From positions 61,922-125,921 of the forward strand of contig JAHEKQ010000002.1 in assembly GCA_024638265.1 (NCBI GenBank): a stretch of 64,000 bases of DNA, in the 5' to 3' direction. The stretch's first letter is position 1; each line of letters begins with the position of its first letter. This DNA is from Flammeovirgaceae bacterium. GTDB taxonomy: Bacteria; Bacteroidota; Bacteroidia; Cytophagales; Cyclobacteriaceae. This document shows, one piece after another, positions 37,347 through 46,863 of this stretch. The notes beneath the pieces were generated by a model, which worked only from the letters and a program-made list of their open reading frames with translations, was not told the origin of the DNA and searched no databases. A program made the translations under genes and the position numbers.

Positions 37347-38107
37347 TGTTCTTCTACCTGTCCAAAACCATCTATTTTTTACTCATGCCCTTGGGTCTGA
37401 TCCTTATCTGCTTTGTCTTGGCATGGAAACTCAAAAGAATAAGATGGAAGAGATATTGCAGGTACGCAGGCATTTTCCTCTGTTTCCTATTTACAAACCC
37501 ATTCCTCTCCAATGAGTTTATCGGGTGGTGGGAATACAAGCCGGTTCCCCTTAGCCAACTTCAAAATCAGTATGACCTGGCAATTGTACTTACCGGAATT
37601 GCCGATAATCAGCGTGAGCCAAAGGATCGGGTATATTTCAACAAAGGGGCCGACCGGATAACTCATACTGTGCAGCTCTATAAGATGGGTAAAGTGAAAA
37701 AAATACTTCTGGCTGGAGGGAGTGGATCATTTGGTACACCCGACCTCTTGGAGTCGGATAATCTCAAACGAGCCATGGTAATGATGGGAGTCCCGGACAG
37801 CCTGATTATGGTGGAAAACAAGTCTAAAAATACTCACCAATCTGCCGTTAATACTGCGGAGATGCTGGAGGGTCAAAAGTATGATAGGGTTTTATTGATA
37901 ACCTCTGCTTTTCATATGCGCAGGGCCTATGCATCCTTCACGAAAGCCGGAATGCAAGTCAATCCCTTCCCTGCTGATTTTTATGCATCAAAACGAGCCT
38001 ATACACCCAATGTCTGGATTCCCAACCCCGGGGCCATGGTGAAGTGGACCGTATTATTCCATGAGATTTTGGGACTTTTAACATACAAGGTCATGGGCTA
38101 CGCCTGA
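37346..38107 (+). CDS. YdcF/ElyC (DUF218) family membrane protein
   Basis: A 253-residue protein with two N-terminal membrane helices (about 5-28 and 35-55) and a DUF218 domain: YDLAIVLTGIADN, KKILLAGGSGSFG, VENKSKNTHQSA and LLITSAFHMRRA. ElyC of Escherichia coli affects envelope polysaccharide and lipid-carrier balance; the chemistry of the family is not settled. Starts within the stop of the TerB-ABCG gene (TAATG). It ends two bases from the convergent FtsX permease gene. Confidence 0.88.
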   Translation: MFFYLSKTIYFLLMPLGLILICFVLAWKLKRIRWKRYCRYAGIFLCFLFTNPFLSNEFIGWWEYKPVPLSQLQNQYDLAIVLTGIADNQREPKDRVYFNKGADRITHTVQLYKMGKVKKILLAGGSGSFGTPDLLESDNLKRAMVMMGVPDSLIMVENKSKNTHQSAVNTAEMLEGQKYDRVLLITSAFHMRRAYASFTKAGMQVNPFPADFYASKRAYTPNVWIPNPGAMVKWTVLFHEILGLLTYKVMGYA

Positions 38108-38109
38108 CA

Positions 38110-40488
38110 TCATTCACTCCGCAGTGAATCTACCGGGTTGGCGGAGGCTGCTGCGACTACCTTGAAACCGACGGTTGCACCGGATACAACAATTATTGCC
38201 AGAAGCGAAATCAATAGAGTAAATATGGTCGCATCCTGGTAATAGTACCAAATGGACCCCATCAATAATCCGGACATGAAGTATCCAATGGCGGCACCTA
38301 CAACGGAGGATATAAGAACAATGAGGATGAATTCACGGTTGATCGTATTTACAATTTGCATGACTGAGGCGCCAAGAACTTTCCTTACCCCAATTTCTTT
38401 GGTTCTCTTGAGAATCGAGAGGGATACCAGGGAGAACAATCCGATGGCAGTTAATATCAATGCGACAAGCCCCAAGAAAATGAAGAGTGCTACAATATTA
38501 TCATTAACTGTCTGGGCCTCCGCTAATTCATTATTCATGAAATAGCCGGAATAGATTCTATTGGGAAAAACTTCTTTCCATTTTTCCTGCATAAACTCAT
38601 CTACCGCTAAAAGTTTATCTGCCGGGGCCTTTACCAGTATTACCAAATCAGTTTCCTCCTTGGCATAACGGATCATCATGGGTTCGATTTTCTCCCACAA
38701 GCCTGTTGTATAAAAATCCTGCACGACTCCAACGACATAGAACTGAAGGCTGTCTACCCACACAAGACGTTTTCCAATCGCACTATCCCAACCAAATTCC
38801 TCGACAAAGGTCTGATTAACAAGAACGGATTCCTTAAAATCCGTCTCTGAATTTTTATTGAATCCCCTACCCTCAACAATGTCAATTCCCATAATTTCGG
38901 GGTAGTCAGCGGTGATATCCATGATCTCCACTTCCCTTTCCAGGGCTTCATACTTGACCGGATCAGAATAATAATTCGTAAAAATATGATTCTTGGTACC
39001 TGCGACCATAGTAATGTCAGGGTGGCCCGCCAATGCATTTTCGAATTTCTGAACATCGTCATGTTCCCCGATGTATGCAGAGATCAATCCCTCCTTATCA
39101 TAGCCTAAATCCACCTGGTCCTGGTAAACAGCATTCCCATAAAAGGCTAATCCCATGACAAGGGCAATTATCGAGACAGAATATTGACCCACGAGAAGAA
39201 TCTTGGTAAATACATTGGCTCCTTTGATGCTTGCGGATCCTTTAAGAATACTTGTGGGCCGGAACCCGCTTATGTAAAACGCCGGATAACTTCCCGCAAT
39301 TAATCCGGTGAAGAGTGTCAGTAATACCAGGAAAAACAAGAAATCATAATTGTCTACATAGGTGTAATTGAGTTCGATAAATGGCCACATATTGCTGTAT
39401 GCCGGCACCAGGAATTCAGCCAGAAGAAGTCCAACGCCCAGGGCCAGCAGACATAAAAATGTATTCTCGAGCAGGAACTGTACAACCAACTGCTTCTTTA
39501 GTCCACCCATTACTTTTCTGATCCCAATCTCTTTCAACCTCCTGTTTGACATGGCGATGGAGGTATTTGTGAAATTGAAACACGCGATAAGTAGGATTAG
39601 AACCGCCATAATCGTTGGGGCAAAAATTGCCGGCGGTGGGGCTGCCCTGTTGAACATGTGGTTGGTTATCTCGCTTGCTTCCACGTTCACAGCCATACCT
39701 GCAAATGGTTCCAGATAAAACCTGGTAATCTTAAAATCTTCCCTTGCTTTGTTCTGGTCGGCTACATACTGCTGGAGGGATTGTTCTATGCCAGGAAGCT
39801 TTGATTTATCTTTTATTAATAGAAATGTTGTGTTGTAGGACCGATAGCTGGATTCATCCAGTCCACCTAATTCGATATTATTCTCATAAAGGGAGAATGC
39901 CTCAAACTCGAAACTGGAATTTGAAATGGGGTCCTTGAATACCCCTGCAATTACAAAGTCCTTTACCTGGTTACCGGAATGAATCTGTTGAAGAGGTTCT
40001 CCAATAACATCGGTCCTGCCAAAGTATCGCAGAGCCAATTCCTCCGAGATAAGGATATTATTCTTGTCAGCAAGGGCAGATTTGTCACCATAGACCATCT
40101 CAAAGTAAAAGACATCAAGAAAAGTGGAATCCACATACCCAATGGGTGTTGGAAAGAAATCATCGCCCAATTTGATGTTTGCTCCCCACCAGGTTAGTAC
40201 TCTTACTACCTCATCCACCTGTGTAAGGTTTTCAATGACCAGGTTACTAACCGGCATGGGAGTGATCCCCCCATGTTGAGAATAACCTTGAAAATCCCTG
40301 ACAAAGTTGATCCTGTATACATCTTCCCGATTGGGTTGATCTTCATCAAAACTGTAGGCATAATCCCAATTATAGTAGGCCACAATACAGCAGGCCAGGG
40401 ATATACCCATTCCCAGCATATTGATAATTACAAAACGCTTGTTTTTCCACAAGCTTCTCAGGGTGGTTTTCAGGTAGTTTTTGAGCAT
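38110..40488 (-). CDS. FtsX-like ABC transporter permease (MacB type)
   Basis: A 792-residue permease in two halves. It begins MLKNYLKTTLRSLWKNK with the first helix, then a periplasmic MacB-PCD region (~45-270), an FtsX domain (~285-410; KEIGIRKVMGG), a further periplasmic region (~450-660) and a second FtsX domain (~670-785; TKEIGVRKVLGASV). The paired ERK/KEIGxRKVxG coupling motifs are typical of long Bacteroidota FtsX permeases. With the ATPase and adaptor genes upstream it forms a tripartite efflux or mechanotransmission system. It begins 127 bases after the ATPase gene, with a hairpin between them. Confidence 0.9.
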   Translation of the reverse strand: MLKNYLKTTLRSLWKNKRFVIINMLGMGISLACCIVAYYNWDYAYSFDEDQPNREDVYRINFVRDFQGYSQHGGITPMPVSNLVIENLTQVDEVVRVLTWWGANIKLGDDFFPTPIGYVDSTFLDVFYFEMVYGDKSALADKNNILISEELALRYFGRTDVIGEPLQQIHSGNQVKDFVIAGVFKDPISNSSFEFEAFSLYENNIELGGLDESSYRSYNTTFLLIKDKSKLPGIEQSLQQYVADQNKAREDFKITRFYLEPFAGMAVNVEASEITNHMFNRAAPPPAIFAPTIMAVLILLIACFNFTNTSIAMSNRRLKEIGIRKVMGGLKKQLVVQFLLENTFLCLLALGVGLLLAEFLVPAYSNMWPFIELNYTYVDNYDFLFFLVLLTLFTGLIAGSYPAFYISGFRPTSILKGSASIKGANVFTKILLVGQYSVSIIALVMGLAFYGNAVYQDQVDLGYDKEGLISAYIGEHDDVQKFENALAGHPDITMVAGTKNHIFTNYYSDPVKYEALEREVEIMDITADYPEIMGIDIVEGRGFNKNSETDFKESVLVNQTFVEEFGWDSAIGKRLVWVDSLQFYVVGVVQDFYTTGLWEKIEPMMIRYAKEETDLVILVKAPADKLLAVDEFMQEKWKEVFPNRIYSGYFMNNELAEAQTVNDNIVALFIFLGLVALILTAIGLFSLVSLSILKRTKEIGVRKVLGASVMQIVNTINREFILIVLISSVVGAAIGYFMSGLLMGSIWYYYQDATIFTLLISLLAIIVVSGATVGFKVVAAASANPVDSLRSE

Positions 40489-40585
40489 GAAAATAGTCTT
40501 ACGGCAGGATTATATAATGAAAAGACATTAAAGGTGAACGAAAGGTTGCATCACTACTTGGTTATACATAGTAGATGTAGGTGAA

Positions 40586-40606
40586 AAAGGGCCACAAAGG
40601 CCCTTT
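40586..40606 (-). terminator. Hairpin between efflux ATPase and permease genes, weak terminator
   Basis: AAAGGGCC (40586-40593) pairs with GGCCCTTT (40599-40606) around a 5-base loop. On the minus strand it follows the ATPase stop by about 10 bases and is succeeded by only two T residues. It may attenuate rather than stop transcription, lowering permease output relative to ATPase and adaptor. Confidence 0.45.
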
Positions 40607-40615
40607 GATTCACTG

Positions 40616-41305
40616 TTAAATATGAAACTGTTCTTTGATGTTTTCCGTAACGACCTTGCCGTCAAACAGGTTAATAATCCTGTGGGCATAGTTCGCATCG
40701 TAGGGAGAGTGTGTTACCATGATTATGGTAGTTCCCTCTTCGTTCAGTTCAGACAGCAATTTCATCACTTCTTCACCGTTCGCGGAGTCCAGGTTTCCCG
40801 TAGGCTCATCCGCGAGAATAACTTTAGGCTTGGCTACAATGGCACGTGCAATAGCCACCCTTTGCTGCTGCCCACCGGAGAGTTGCTGTGGGAAGTGATT
40901 TCTCCTGTGCATAATATTCATCCTTTCGAGAACATCTTCGACCCGTTGCTTCCTTTCTGAAGACGGTACCTTTAGGTATAGTAATGGCAATTCTACATTT
41001 TCGAAAACGGTCAATTCATCGATAAGGTTGAAACTCTGAAATACAAATCCTATCGAACCCTTTCTCAATTGGGCCCGCTGTCTTTCGGAATATTTTGATA
41101 CTTCATTCTCCCCAAATTGATACTCACCATCGGAAGGGTTATCCAGCAATCCGAGGATGTTCAGTAAGGTAGACTTTCCGCAACCGGAAGGTCCCATAAC
41201 TGCTACAAATTCTCCGTCTTTGATCTCAATGTTGATACTATTGAGTGCGGTGGTCTCTACTTCATCAGTAGTGTAGACTTTAGTGAGGTTGTTAATTTTG
41301 ATCAT
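40616..41305 (-). CDS. ABC transporter ATPase (LolD/MacB type)
   Basis: A 229-residue ATPase: Walker [10 protein letters not shown] (~38-46), Q-loop [13 protein letters not shown], signature [15 protein letters not shown], Walker [14 protein letters not shown], and switch histidine in MVTHSPYDA. Small ATPases of this type energise FtsX-like permeases. It lies 23 bases after the adaptor gene and before the permease gene, so the three form an operon. Confidence 0.94.
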   Translation of the reverse strand: MIKINNLTKVYTTDEVETTALNSINIEIKDGEFVAVMGPSGCGKSTLLNILGLLDNPSDGEYQFGENEVSKYSERQRAQLRKGSIGFVFQSFNLIDELTVFENVELPLLYLKVPSSERKQRVEDVLERMNIMHRRNHFPQQLSGGQQQRVAIARAIVAKPKVILADEPTGNLDSANGEEVMKLLSELNEEGTTIIMVTHSPYDANYAHRIINLFDGKVVTENIKEQFHI

Positions 41306-41328
41306 GAGCTTTGTGTTTCGGTAAATTA

Positions 41329-42579
41329 TTATCCTAAAATGAGTACTTCGTTATCCCCAAAAGTTTCGTAAGACGAGGTGATGACCTGCTCACCAGGTTC
41401 AATGCCTTCGAGGACTTCATAAAATTCTGAATTCTTTCTTCCTATCCTTATCCTTCTACGTTCTGCCCGGGTTCCGGTTTCATCCACCACGAAAATCCAA
41501 TTACCCCCGGTATCCTTGTAGAAGCCGCCAACGGGTATCAATACCTCTTCAGAACTCTGTCCAAGTTCTATCCTCAACCGTAGTGATTGTCCCCTCTTAA
41601 TTCCCTCGGGAGTTTTTCCCACAAAATCCATATCCACTTCAAATCTCCCGTTGGTAATCGTCGGATATATGTAGGTGATTTTGAGAATATATTCCTCCCT
41701 GTTAAAAGTGGTAGTAGCCCCAAGGCCTGTAGAAATTCTGGGCAGGTACAATTCATCTATGGGCACCCTGACTTTAAAACTCCCTACAACATCCACCTGT
41801 CCCAATCGCTCCCCTCCAATGATTGCTTGCCCCTCTTCCAATTGGATGGTGGATAGCTGTCCTTCAAGTGGTGCCTTTATTGTCAGATTATCTAGAATAA
41901 GCCCAACGCCGTCGAGGCTTTGCATCATCCGGGACTCTGATTCATTGAGTTGTTCGAGCTGACGAATTCGTTCCAGCGAGTCATTTCGGTATTGCCGATA
42001 TACAATATCCCAGTTCTTCTTGTGGAACTTGTAATCGGCCTCCGTTTGTTCGAACTGCTGTTGTGATATCAGTTTCTTCTCAAACAACATTTTCTCCCTG
42101 TTGTATCTCGGTGAAATCTTGTCCAACTCATTGCGAATCCGTGCCATAGACTGCTGCTGTGATAAGTCATTCTGAGAGAGTTGAAGACGCGTTTGCCGAA
42201 CCCGGTTAATACTTTCATTCAGGCTTGCTTCCTGGCTAAGTACAGAGAGTTCCCTATTGAGATTAGAGAGCTCAAGTATCACATCTCCTTTTTTCACCAT
42301 GGCTCCGGATTGCCTTACTACTCTCTTGATGGTTCCCCCTTCAATGGCGTCAAGGTAAATAGTCTTGCTGGGCTCAACCGTACCGGTCTGAGGGATGTAA
42401 TCCTGGAAGACCCCCCTTGATACCTTGGAAACCGTGATCTTCTCACGTTCAACCTTAAGCGTGGATCTCCTGTCACTAAAGAAAAATTGGTTTACCACAA
42501 ATGCTACAAATGCCAGGGCAAGAGTATATAGCGCAATCCGTTTAAAGGTCCATTTTTTCTTCTTAATCTTTCTATCCAT
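41329..42579 (-). CDS. Membrane-fusion (HlyD/MacA-type) periplasmic adaptor
   Basis: About 416 residues from the ATG of MDRKIKKKKWTFKRI; a frame open 45 bases further upstream would cover the candidate promoter. One N-terminal membrane helix is followed by a lipoyl-like half (GGTIKRVVRQSGAMVKKGD), a coiled-coil hairpin (~95-225, rich in R, Q, L, S), the second lipoyl half (LTIKAPLEGQLS) and beta-barrel/membrane-proximal domains. First gene of the efflux operon. It diverges from the sigma-54 activator/kinase pair with a 219-base control region between. Confidence 0.9.
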   Translation of the reverse strand: MDRKIKKKKWTFKRIALYTLALAFVAFVVNQFFFSDRRSTLKVEREKITVSKVSRGVFQDYIPQTGTVEPSKTIYLDAIEGGTIKRVVRQSGAMVKKGDVILELSNLNRELSVLSQEASLNESINRVRQTRLQLSQNDLSQQQSMARIRNELDKISPRYNREKMLFEKKLISQQQFEQTEADYKFHKKNWDIVYRQYRNDSLERIRQLEQLNESESRMMQSLDGVGLILDNLTIKAPLEGQLSTIQLEEGQAIIGGERLGQVDVVGSFKVRVPIDELYLPRISTGLGATTTFNREEYILKITYIYPTITNGRFEVDMDFVGKTPEGIKRGQSLRLRIELGQSSEEVLIPVGGFYKDTGGNWIFVVDETGTRAERRRIRIGRKNSEFYEVLEGIEPGEQVITSSYETFGDNEVLILG

Positions 42580-42606
42580 GTATTTGTGTTTACCCGCTGA
42601 GCCTGT

Positions 42607-42624
42607 TGCCAACAATGATGCCAA
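42607..42624 (-). promoter_or_regulatory. Candidate sigma-54 promoter of the efflux operon
   Basis: On the minus strand TTGGCATCATTGTTGGCA resembles the sigma-54 pattern TGGCAc-N5-TTGC: the -24 half fits well, the -12 half reads TTGG then CA, one base off the strict spacing. Transcription would start near 42596, about 17 bases before the adaptor ATG. The divergent neighbour codes a sigma-54 activator, which makes the assignment plausible. The imperfect -12 spacing keeps confidence low. Confidence 0.35.
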
Positions 42625-42669
42625 CTAACTTTTTCGCTCATATCACGTATTAAAGGTAAATAAATAGTT

Positions 42670-42710
42670 CGATATCGTTCATAGATGAACGTGAGCGTCC
42701 GCCAGCGGAC
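42670..42710. promoter_or_regulatory. Phased palindromes, likely activator binding sites
   Basis: Three palindromes follow one another: CGATATCG (42670-42677), CGTTCATAGATGAACG (42676-42691, 7-base arms) and GTCCGCCAGCGGAC (42697-42710, 6-base arms). Their centres are 10 and 20 bases apart, that is, on the same helix face. They lie about 75-115 bases upstream of the candidate sigma-54 start of the efflux operon, the normal distance of upstream activator sites, and about 90-130 bases upstream of the activator gene itself. Confidence 0.5.
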
Positions 42711-42798
42711 ACTACAACCTAAATTTTACCGTTTTGTACGCTAAAAAGCTCAAAAGGGTTCGGTATCAAGCTGGTATAATTTACATCTATTCAAAAGT

Positions 42799-44184
42799 AT
42801 GGCAGATCTCAAAACGGGTAAGATCCTCATTGTCGATGATAATGAAGATCTTTTAAAGGCAGCGAAAATCTTTCTCAAGAGGCACCTGGAGCTAGTAGAC
42901 ACAGAAGTGAACCCCGAGGTTCTTCCTACACTGCTTACCAACGAGAATTACGATGTTATTTTGCTCGATATGAATTTCACCCGTGATGTAAGCAGTGGTA
43001 AAGAAGGGTATTACTGGTTGGAGAAAATCCTGGAAAAAGACCCATCAGCGGTAGTGGTTTTGATCACGGCCTATGGGGATGTTCAGACTGCCGTTAAAGC
43101 AATCAAGGCAGGGGCTACTGATTTCGTTCTTAAGCCCTGGGAAAATGAAAAATTACTTGCCACAATATATTCTGCCATGCGCTTGCGTGAAACCAAGAAA
43201 GAGGTAGAAGATTTGAAAATAAAGCAACGGGAAATCAATGAAGAAATGAATTCCCGTTACAGTGATATTATTGGTAAAAGCCCTGCGATGCAGCAAGTAT
43301 TCAGGACGATCGACCGTGTAGCTGAAACAGATGCCAATGTGCTGATACTGGGAGAAAACGGAACGGGTAAGGAGCTTATTGCAAGAGCCATCCATTCCAA
43401 TTCCATGCGCAAGTCAGAATCATTTGTCAACGTGGATTTGGGCAGCATCGCTGAAACGCTTTTTGAAAGTGAATTATTCGGTCATAAAAAGGGATCATTT
43501 ACGGATGCCAAGGAGGATCGGGCCGGAAGATTTGAAGTTGCCAACCGGGGTACTCTTTTCCTGGACGAAATTGGGAACCTCTCGCTACCACTTCAGGCCA
43601 AACTTCTCGCCGTGCTGCAAAACCGCATGGTGAGTCGTGTGGGCTCAAATAAAGAGACACCGGTAGATATACGGCTCGTCTGCGCCACGAACCAACCACT
43701 TTATGACATGGTCAAGGAAAACCGTTTCAGACAGGATCTGCTTTATCGCATCAACACTATTGAGATTGAATTACCTCCGCTGCGGGATCGTCTTGAAGAT
43801 ATCGGTGAACTGGCCCATCATTTTCTCGGTGTTTATTCAGACAAGTATAAGAAAAAGGTCAACAAGATCAGTGATGCCTCCCTCTCCCGAATGATGAAAC
43901 ACAACTGGCCGGGGAATATCCGCGAACTGCAGCATTCGATTGAACGGGCTGTTATCATGAGTAATTCAGCAGTACTCCAGCCGGAAGACTTTAATCTTTC
44001 CGGGCAAAATCCCCGTGAAACCGGCAATCCGCTGGTCCTGGATCACTATAACCTGGAGGAGGTAGAAAAGATTTTAATACGCAAAGTCCTGAAAAAGCAT
44101 AACGGGAATATTACCTTGGCAGCCAGTGACCTCGGATTGACCCGATCGTCGCTCTATCGTAGATTGGAAAAATATGGTCTTTAG
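42799..44184 (+). CDS. Sigma-54-dependent response regulator, NtrC family
   Basis: A 461-residue regulator: receiver domain (1-~125, phosphorylated D57 in VILLDMNFT, and the VLITAYGD switch), AAA+ domain (~150-380: Walker A GENGTGKE, Walker B LFLDEIGN, sensor WPGNIRELQ) and a C-terminal Fis-type helix-turn-helix (NITLAASDLGLTRSSLYRRL). The sigma-54 contact loop reads GSFTDA in place of the classic GAFTGA. Overlaps the kinase gene by 11 bases. It should be the activator of the divergent efflux operon. Confidence 0.94.
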   Translation: MADLKTGKILIVDDNEDLLKAAKIFLKRHLELVDTEVNPEVLPTLLTNENYDVILLDMNFTRDVSSGKEGYYWLEKILEKDPSAVVVLITAYGDVQTAVKAIKAGATDFVLKPWENEKLLATIYSAMRLRETKKEVEDLKIKQREINEEMNSRYSDIIGKSPAMQQVFRTIDRVAETDANVLILGENGTGKELIARAIHSNSMRKSESFVNVDLGSIAETLFESELFGHKKGSFTDAKEDRAGRFEVANRGTLFLDEIGNLSLPLQAKLLAVLQNRMVSRVGSNKETPVDIRLVCATNQPLYDMVKENRFRQDLLYRINTIEIELPPLRDRLEDIGELAHHFLGVYSDKYKKKVNKISDASLSRMMKHNWPGNIRELQHSIERAVIMSNSAVLQPEDFNLSGQNPRETGNPLVLDHYNLEEVEKILIRKVLKKHNGNITLAASDLGLTRSSLYRRLEKYGL

Positions 44185-45523
44185 GGATTTTCGATTTAAG
44201 CTCCTTTGGAGAGTAATTCTTCTCACCGCAGCAATCTCAGCCACACTGTACTTCTCCATGATTAAGGGATTTCCGGTAATAGGAGGAGTCCTTGCTATAA
44301 TTGTCCTGATCATTGCCTACGAGCTGTATTATTTCACCTCTCAAACCAATCGACAACTCTCTAAATTCCTGGAATCCGTTACGTATTCGGATTTTTCGAC
44401 TGGATTTTCCACGGGAAATAATCTCGGCAGTAGTTTTCGTGAACTCAATACCTCATTTAACGGAATCCTCGCTGCAATAAGAAAAGCCAGATCAGAAAAA
44501 GAGGAACACTGGCAATACCTCAATACCGTGGTGGAGCATGTTTCTGTGGGGGTAATTTCCTTCGATGAAGATGGTGAGATAGGATTGATGAATGCAGCGG
44601 CTAAAAAATTGATAGGAAGCGAAAAGCTAAGAAACATTGAAGAACTTATTGAGACTAACAGTTGGATGTACAAGGCTCTGTTTGATTTACCCACGGGAAA
44701 GGCCAACCTTTTCAGGAGAGGCGATGACCTGCAGCTTTCCCTGAGAGCTACTGAAATTAAACTTGGGGAAACAAAATATAAGCTTATCGCATTGCAAAAC
44801 ATTCGGACTGAACTTCAAAAGAAGGAATTGGAAGCCTGGCAGAACCTTACAAGAATCCTCCGACACGAGATAATGAACTCCATCGCTCCCATAGCCTCAT
44901 TGACGTCGACATTAAAAGACATTCTTGCCGAAGATGCCATTCGAAAAAACTCCCGATATGAGATTGGTGAAGAATCGGTTGAGGATCTGGAGGAAGGTCT
45001 GAAAACTATCGAGGACCGCAGCAAGGGTTTAATTCGGTTTATCAACGCTTACCGTGATTATACCACAATCCCGCCACCAAACTTGTCCCCTGTTAGCATG
45101 GAAGAACTGATTCAGGGTGTTCTGAAGCTTGAGGAAGCAGAGATTGAAAAGAGGAAAGTGAAAATCACTACCACGATAGACCCGAAAGATTTAGCCATTG
45201 AAATGGACCAGGAACAAATCGAGCAGGTTCTTATTAACCTGATCAAAAACTCACTGGAAGCCCTGGAGGAAACCGCCTCTCCTCAAATAAAAATATCAGC
45301 TGTTTTAAACGAAGAGGGCCTTCCCTTGATTTCTGTGGAGGATAACGGCCAGGGTATTATACGTGAGGCGATGGAAAAAATATTCATTCCCTTCTACACG
45401 ACCAAGACCGAAGGATCCGGGATTGGACTGGCACTTTCCCGACAAATACTTCAGCTACATCACGGAACAATAAGGGTTGATTCTGAACCCGGAGAATACA
45501 CGCGCTTTACATTGCAATTCTAG
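44174..45523 (+). CDS. Sensor histidine kinase paired with the NtrC-type regulator
   Basis: A 449-residue NtrB-like kinase. Two membrane helices near the N terminus (about 12-30 and 37-55) leave almost no periplasmic loop. A HAMP-like stretch is followed by a PAS domain (~115-210; HVSVGVISFDEDGEIGLMN), phospho-acceptor H231 in ILRHEIMNSIAP, and HATPase_c (VLINLIKNSLEAL, VEDNGQGI, GSGIGLALS). The short loop suggests sensing in the membrane or cytoplasm, for example of envelope stress or of transporter state. Overlaps the convergent HNH gene by 17 bases. Confidence 0.93.
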   Translation: MVFRDFRFKLLWRVILLTAAISATLYFSMIKGFPVIGGVLAIIVLIIAYELYYFTSQTNRQLSKFLESVTYSDFSTGFSTGNNLGSSFRELNTSFNGILAAIRKARSEKEEHWQYLNTVVEHVSVGVISFDEDGEIGLMNAAAKKLIGSEKLRNIEELIETNSWMYKALFDLPTGKANLFRRGDDLQLSLRATEIKLGETKYKLIALQNIRTELQKKELEAWQNLTRILRHEIMNSIAPIASLTSTLKDILAEDAIRKNSRYEIGEESVEDLEEGLKTIEDRSKGLIRFINAYRDYTTIPPPNLSPVSMEELIQGVLKLEEAEIEKRKVKITTTIDPKDLAIEMDQEQIEQVLINLIKNSLEALEETASPQIKISAVLNEEGLPLISVEDNGQGIIREAMEKIFIPFYTTKTEGSGIGLALSRQILQLHHGTIRVDSEPGEYTRFTLQF

Positions 45524-46028
45524 AGGGATCAGCCGTTCCAAGGAATGGCTCCCATTCTTTGCATACCATTCCCGAAAAATCCCTTATAAAGGAGATGTAA
45601 CTCGGTTTAAATGGCGGTCGCTGCAGGGTCAGGCCTCGCTCAGAAGGTTTATAGTCTCCTTTCAATGAATTACATCGCCGGCAAGCTGTAACAATATTTT
45701 TCCATACCGTCTTACCCCCTTTTGCCTTTGGAATAACATGATCAATGGTAAGGTCTTTCTTTGTACCACAATACTGACACAAATGACCATCGCGCTTAAA
45801 AATATTTTGCCTGGTAAGATTGACTCCCCGGTATGGAATTGAGATATAGCGGTGTAACCTGATAACTGCCGGAGCCTGATAGTCTGTTGTCACCGTATGA
45901 AGACGCATATCCTCATAATCCACGACTAGATCCACTTTCTTCATGAACACAAGAATGAATGCCCTTTGTATGGTACAGAGAGTAAAAGGCGAATAATCCT
46001 GATTTAAGACCAATACCTTCTTGTTCAT
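45507..46028 (-). CDS. HNH endonuclease domain protein
   Basis: About 173 residues from the ATG of MNKKVLVLNQDY. The C-terminal half is an HNH module: zinc cysteines C84-QY-C87 and C116-RR-C119, catalytic D96-H97 in LTIDHVIPKAKGG, and N111/N120. This stand-alone type begins VLVLNQDYSPFTLCT and is widespread in Bacteroidota and Cyanobacteria with unknown target. No methylase or toxin partner next to it. Last gene of a minus-strand run from tsaD. Confidence 0.9.
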   Translation of the reverse strand: MNKKVLVLNQDYSPFTLCTIQRAFILVFMKKVDLVVDYEDMRLHTVTTDYQAPAVIRLHRYISIPYRGVNLTRQNIFKRDGHLCQYCGTKKDLTIDHVIPKAKGGKTVWKNIVTACRRCNSLKGDYKPSERGLTLQRPPFKPSYISFIRDFSGMVCKEWEPFLGTADPSRIAM

Positions 46029-46080
46029 TTTTTTAAGATAGAGCAATAAAAATTATAGAACAAGAAGAATTGCCTGGCCA

Positions 46081-46863
46081 TCAGTTGAATTCCACTATCC
46101 TGCGATAAAGAGGTTCGTGATGGGTGATAAGGCCAGTCTCTGAATGGAGTATCCCCTCAGATGTTAAGCGGTCAATCCGGACCCTTCCCGATGCATGAAT
46201 GATCTTTTGGTCGTCAAGGATCAATCCAACATGATCAATTCGTCCGTCATTGTTGAAGAAGGCGAGGTCACCGGGAACTGTTTTTTCAAGATCACTAATT
46301 TTTTCTCCCTCATTGGCTTGGTACGAAGAGTCTCTCGGAAGGAAATAACCGGATATCTTGAATACCATTTGCATGTAACCGGAACAGTCCACACCAAAAG
46401 GTGTTCTCCCCCCCCACAGGTATGGTGCGTTGAGAAATTTCATGGCTATTTGCCTGAGGAACTCAAACTCTCTTTTCTGCCTGAGGCTTTTGGATTCCCC
46501 ACCAAAGGCCAGTTGTTCCTCCATTTTAAAAAGCTCATTGGTTGAAATCGGTATAATACTACCCATCACAATACTGACCGGGGATTTCCTGTAGAGAATT
46601 GTACTGGACAAATCACAACATATTTTATAATCAGATTCATTGATCTGTTCGAAATACTCCCCTGAAATGGAATAATGTTGATTGGAAGGAATCCACCCAT
46701 GATACTTATCATAGTGGTTTTCAAGACGGATCCATTCCCTATCGGAACTCCTTTCCAATACTGAATAATGCTCACCGAATACGAGCTGAGTCACCATCTC
46801 GCTTTTGTGACTTGCCTCCCGCCTTACGGGTATTATTCCCAGCCTGCAAATTCCGTAATCCAT
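46081..46863 (-). CDS. NlpC/P60 cell-wall peptidase (C40) with SH3-like region
   Basis: A 260-residue protein. The N-terminal ~120 residues look like bacterial SH3 repeats (VPVRREASHKSEM, YSVLERSSDREWIRLE, HGWIPS). The C-terminal NlpC/P60 domain has catalytic C160 (GVDCSGYM), H211 (IDHVGLIL) and H223 (IIHASG). It should cut gamma-D-glutamyl-diamino acid bonds in peptidoglycan peptides. No signal peptide is visible at this ATG, which is unusual for a wall enzyme and suggests cytoplasmic muropeptide recycling. Overlaps smpB by one base. Confidence 0.9.
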   Translation of the reverse strand: MDYGICRLGIIPVRREASHKSEMVTQLVFGEHYSVLERSSDREWIRLENHYDKYHGWIPSNQHYSISGEYFEQINESDYKICCDLSSTILYRKSPVSIVMGSIIPISTNELFKMEEQLAFGGESKSLRQKREFEFLRQIAMKFLNAPYLWGGRTPFGVDCSGYMQMVFKISGYFLPRDSSYQANEGEKISDLEKTVPGDLAFFNNDGRIDHVGLILDDQKIIHASGRVRIDRLTSEGILHSETGLITHHEPLYRRIVEFN

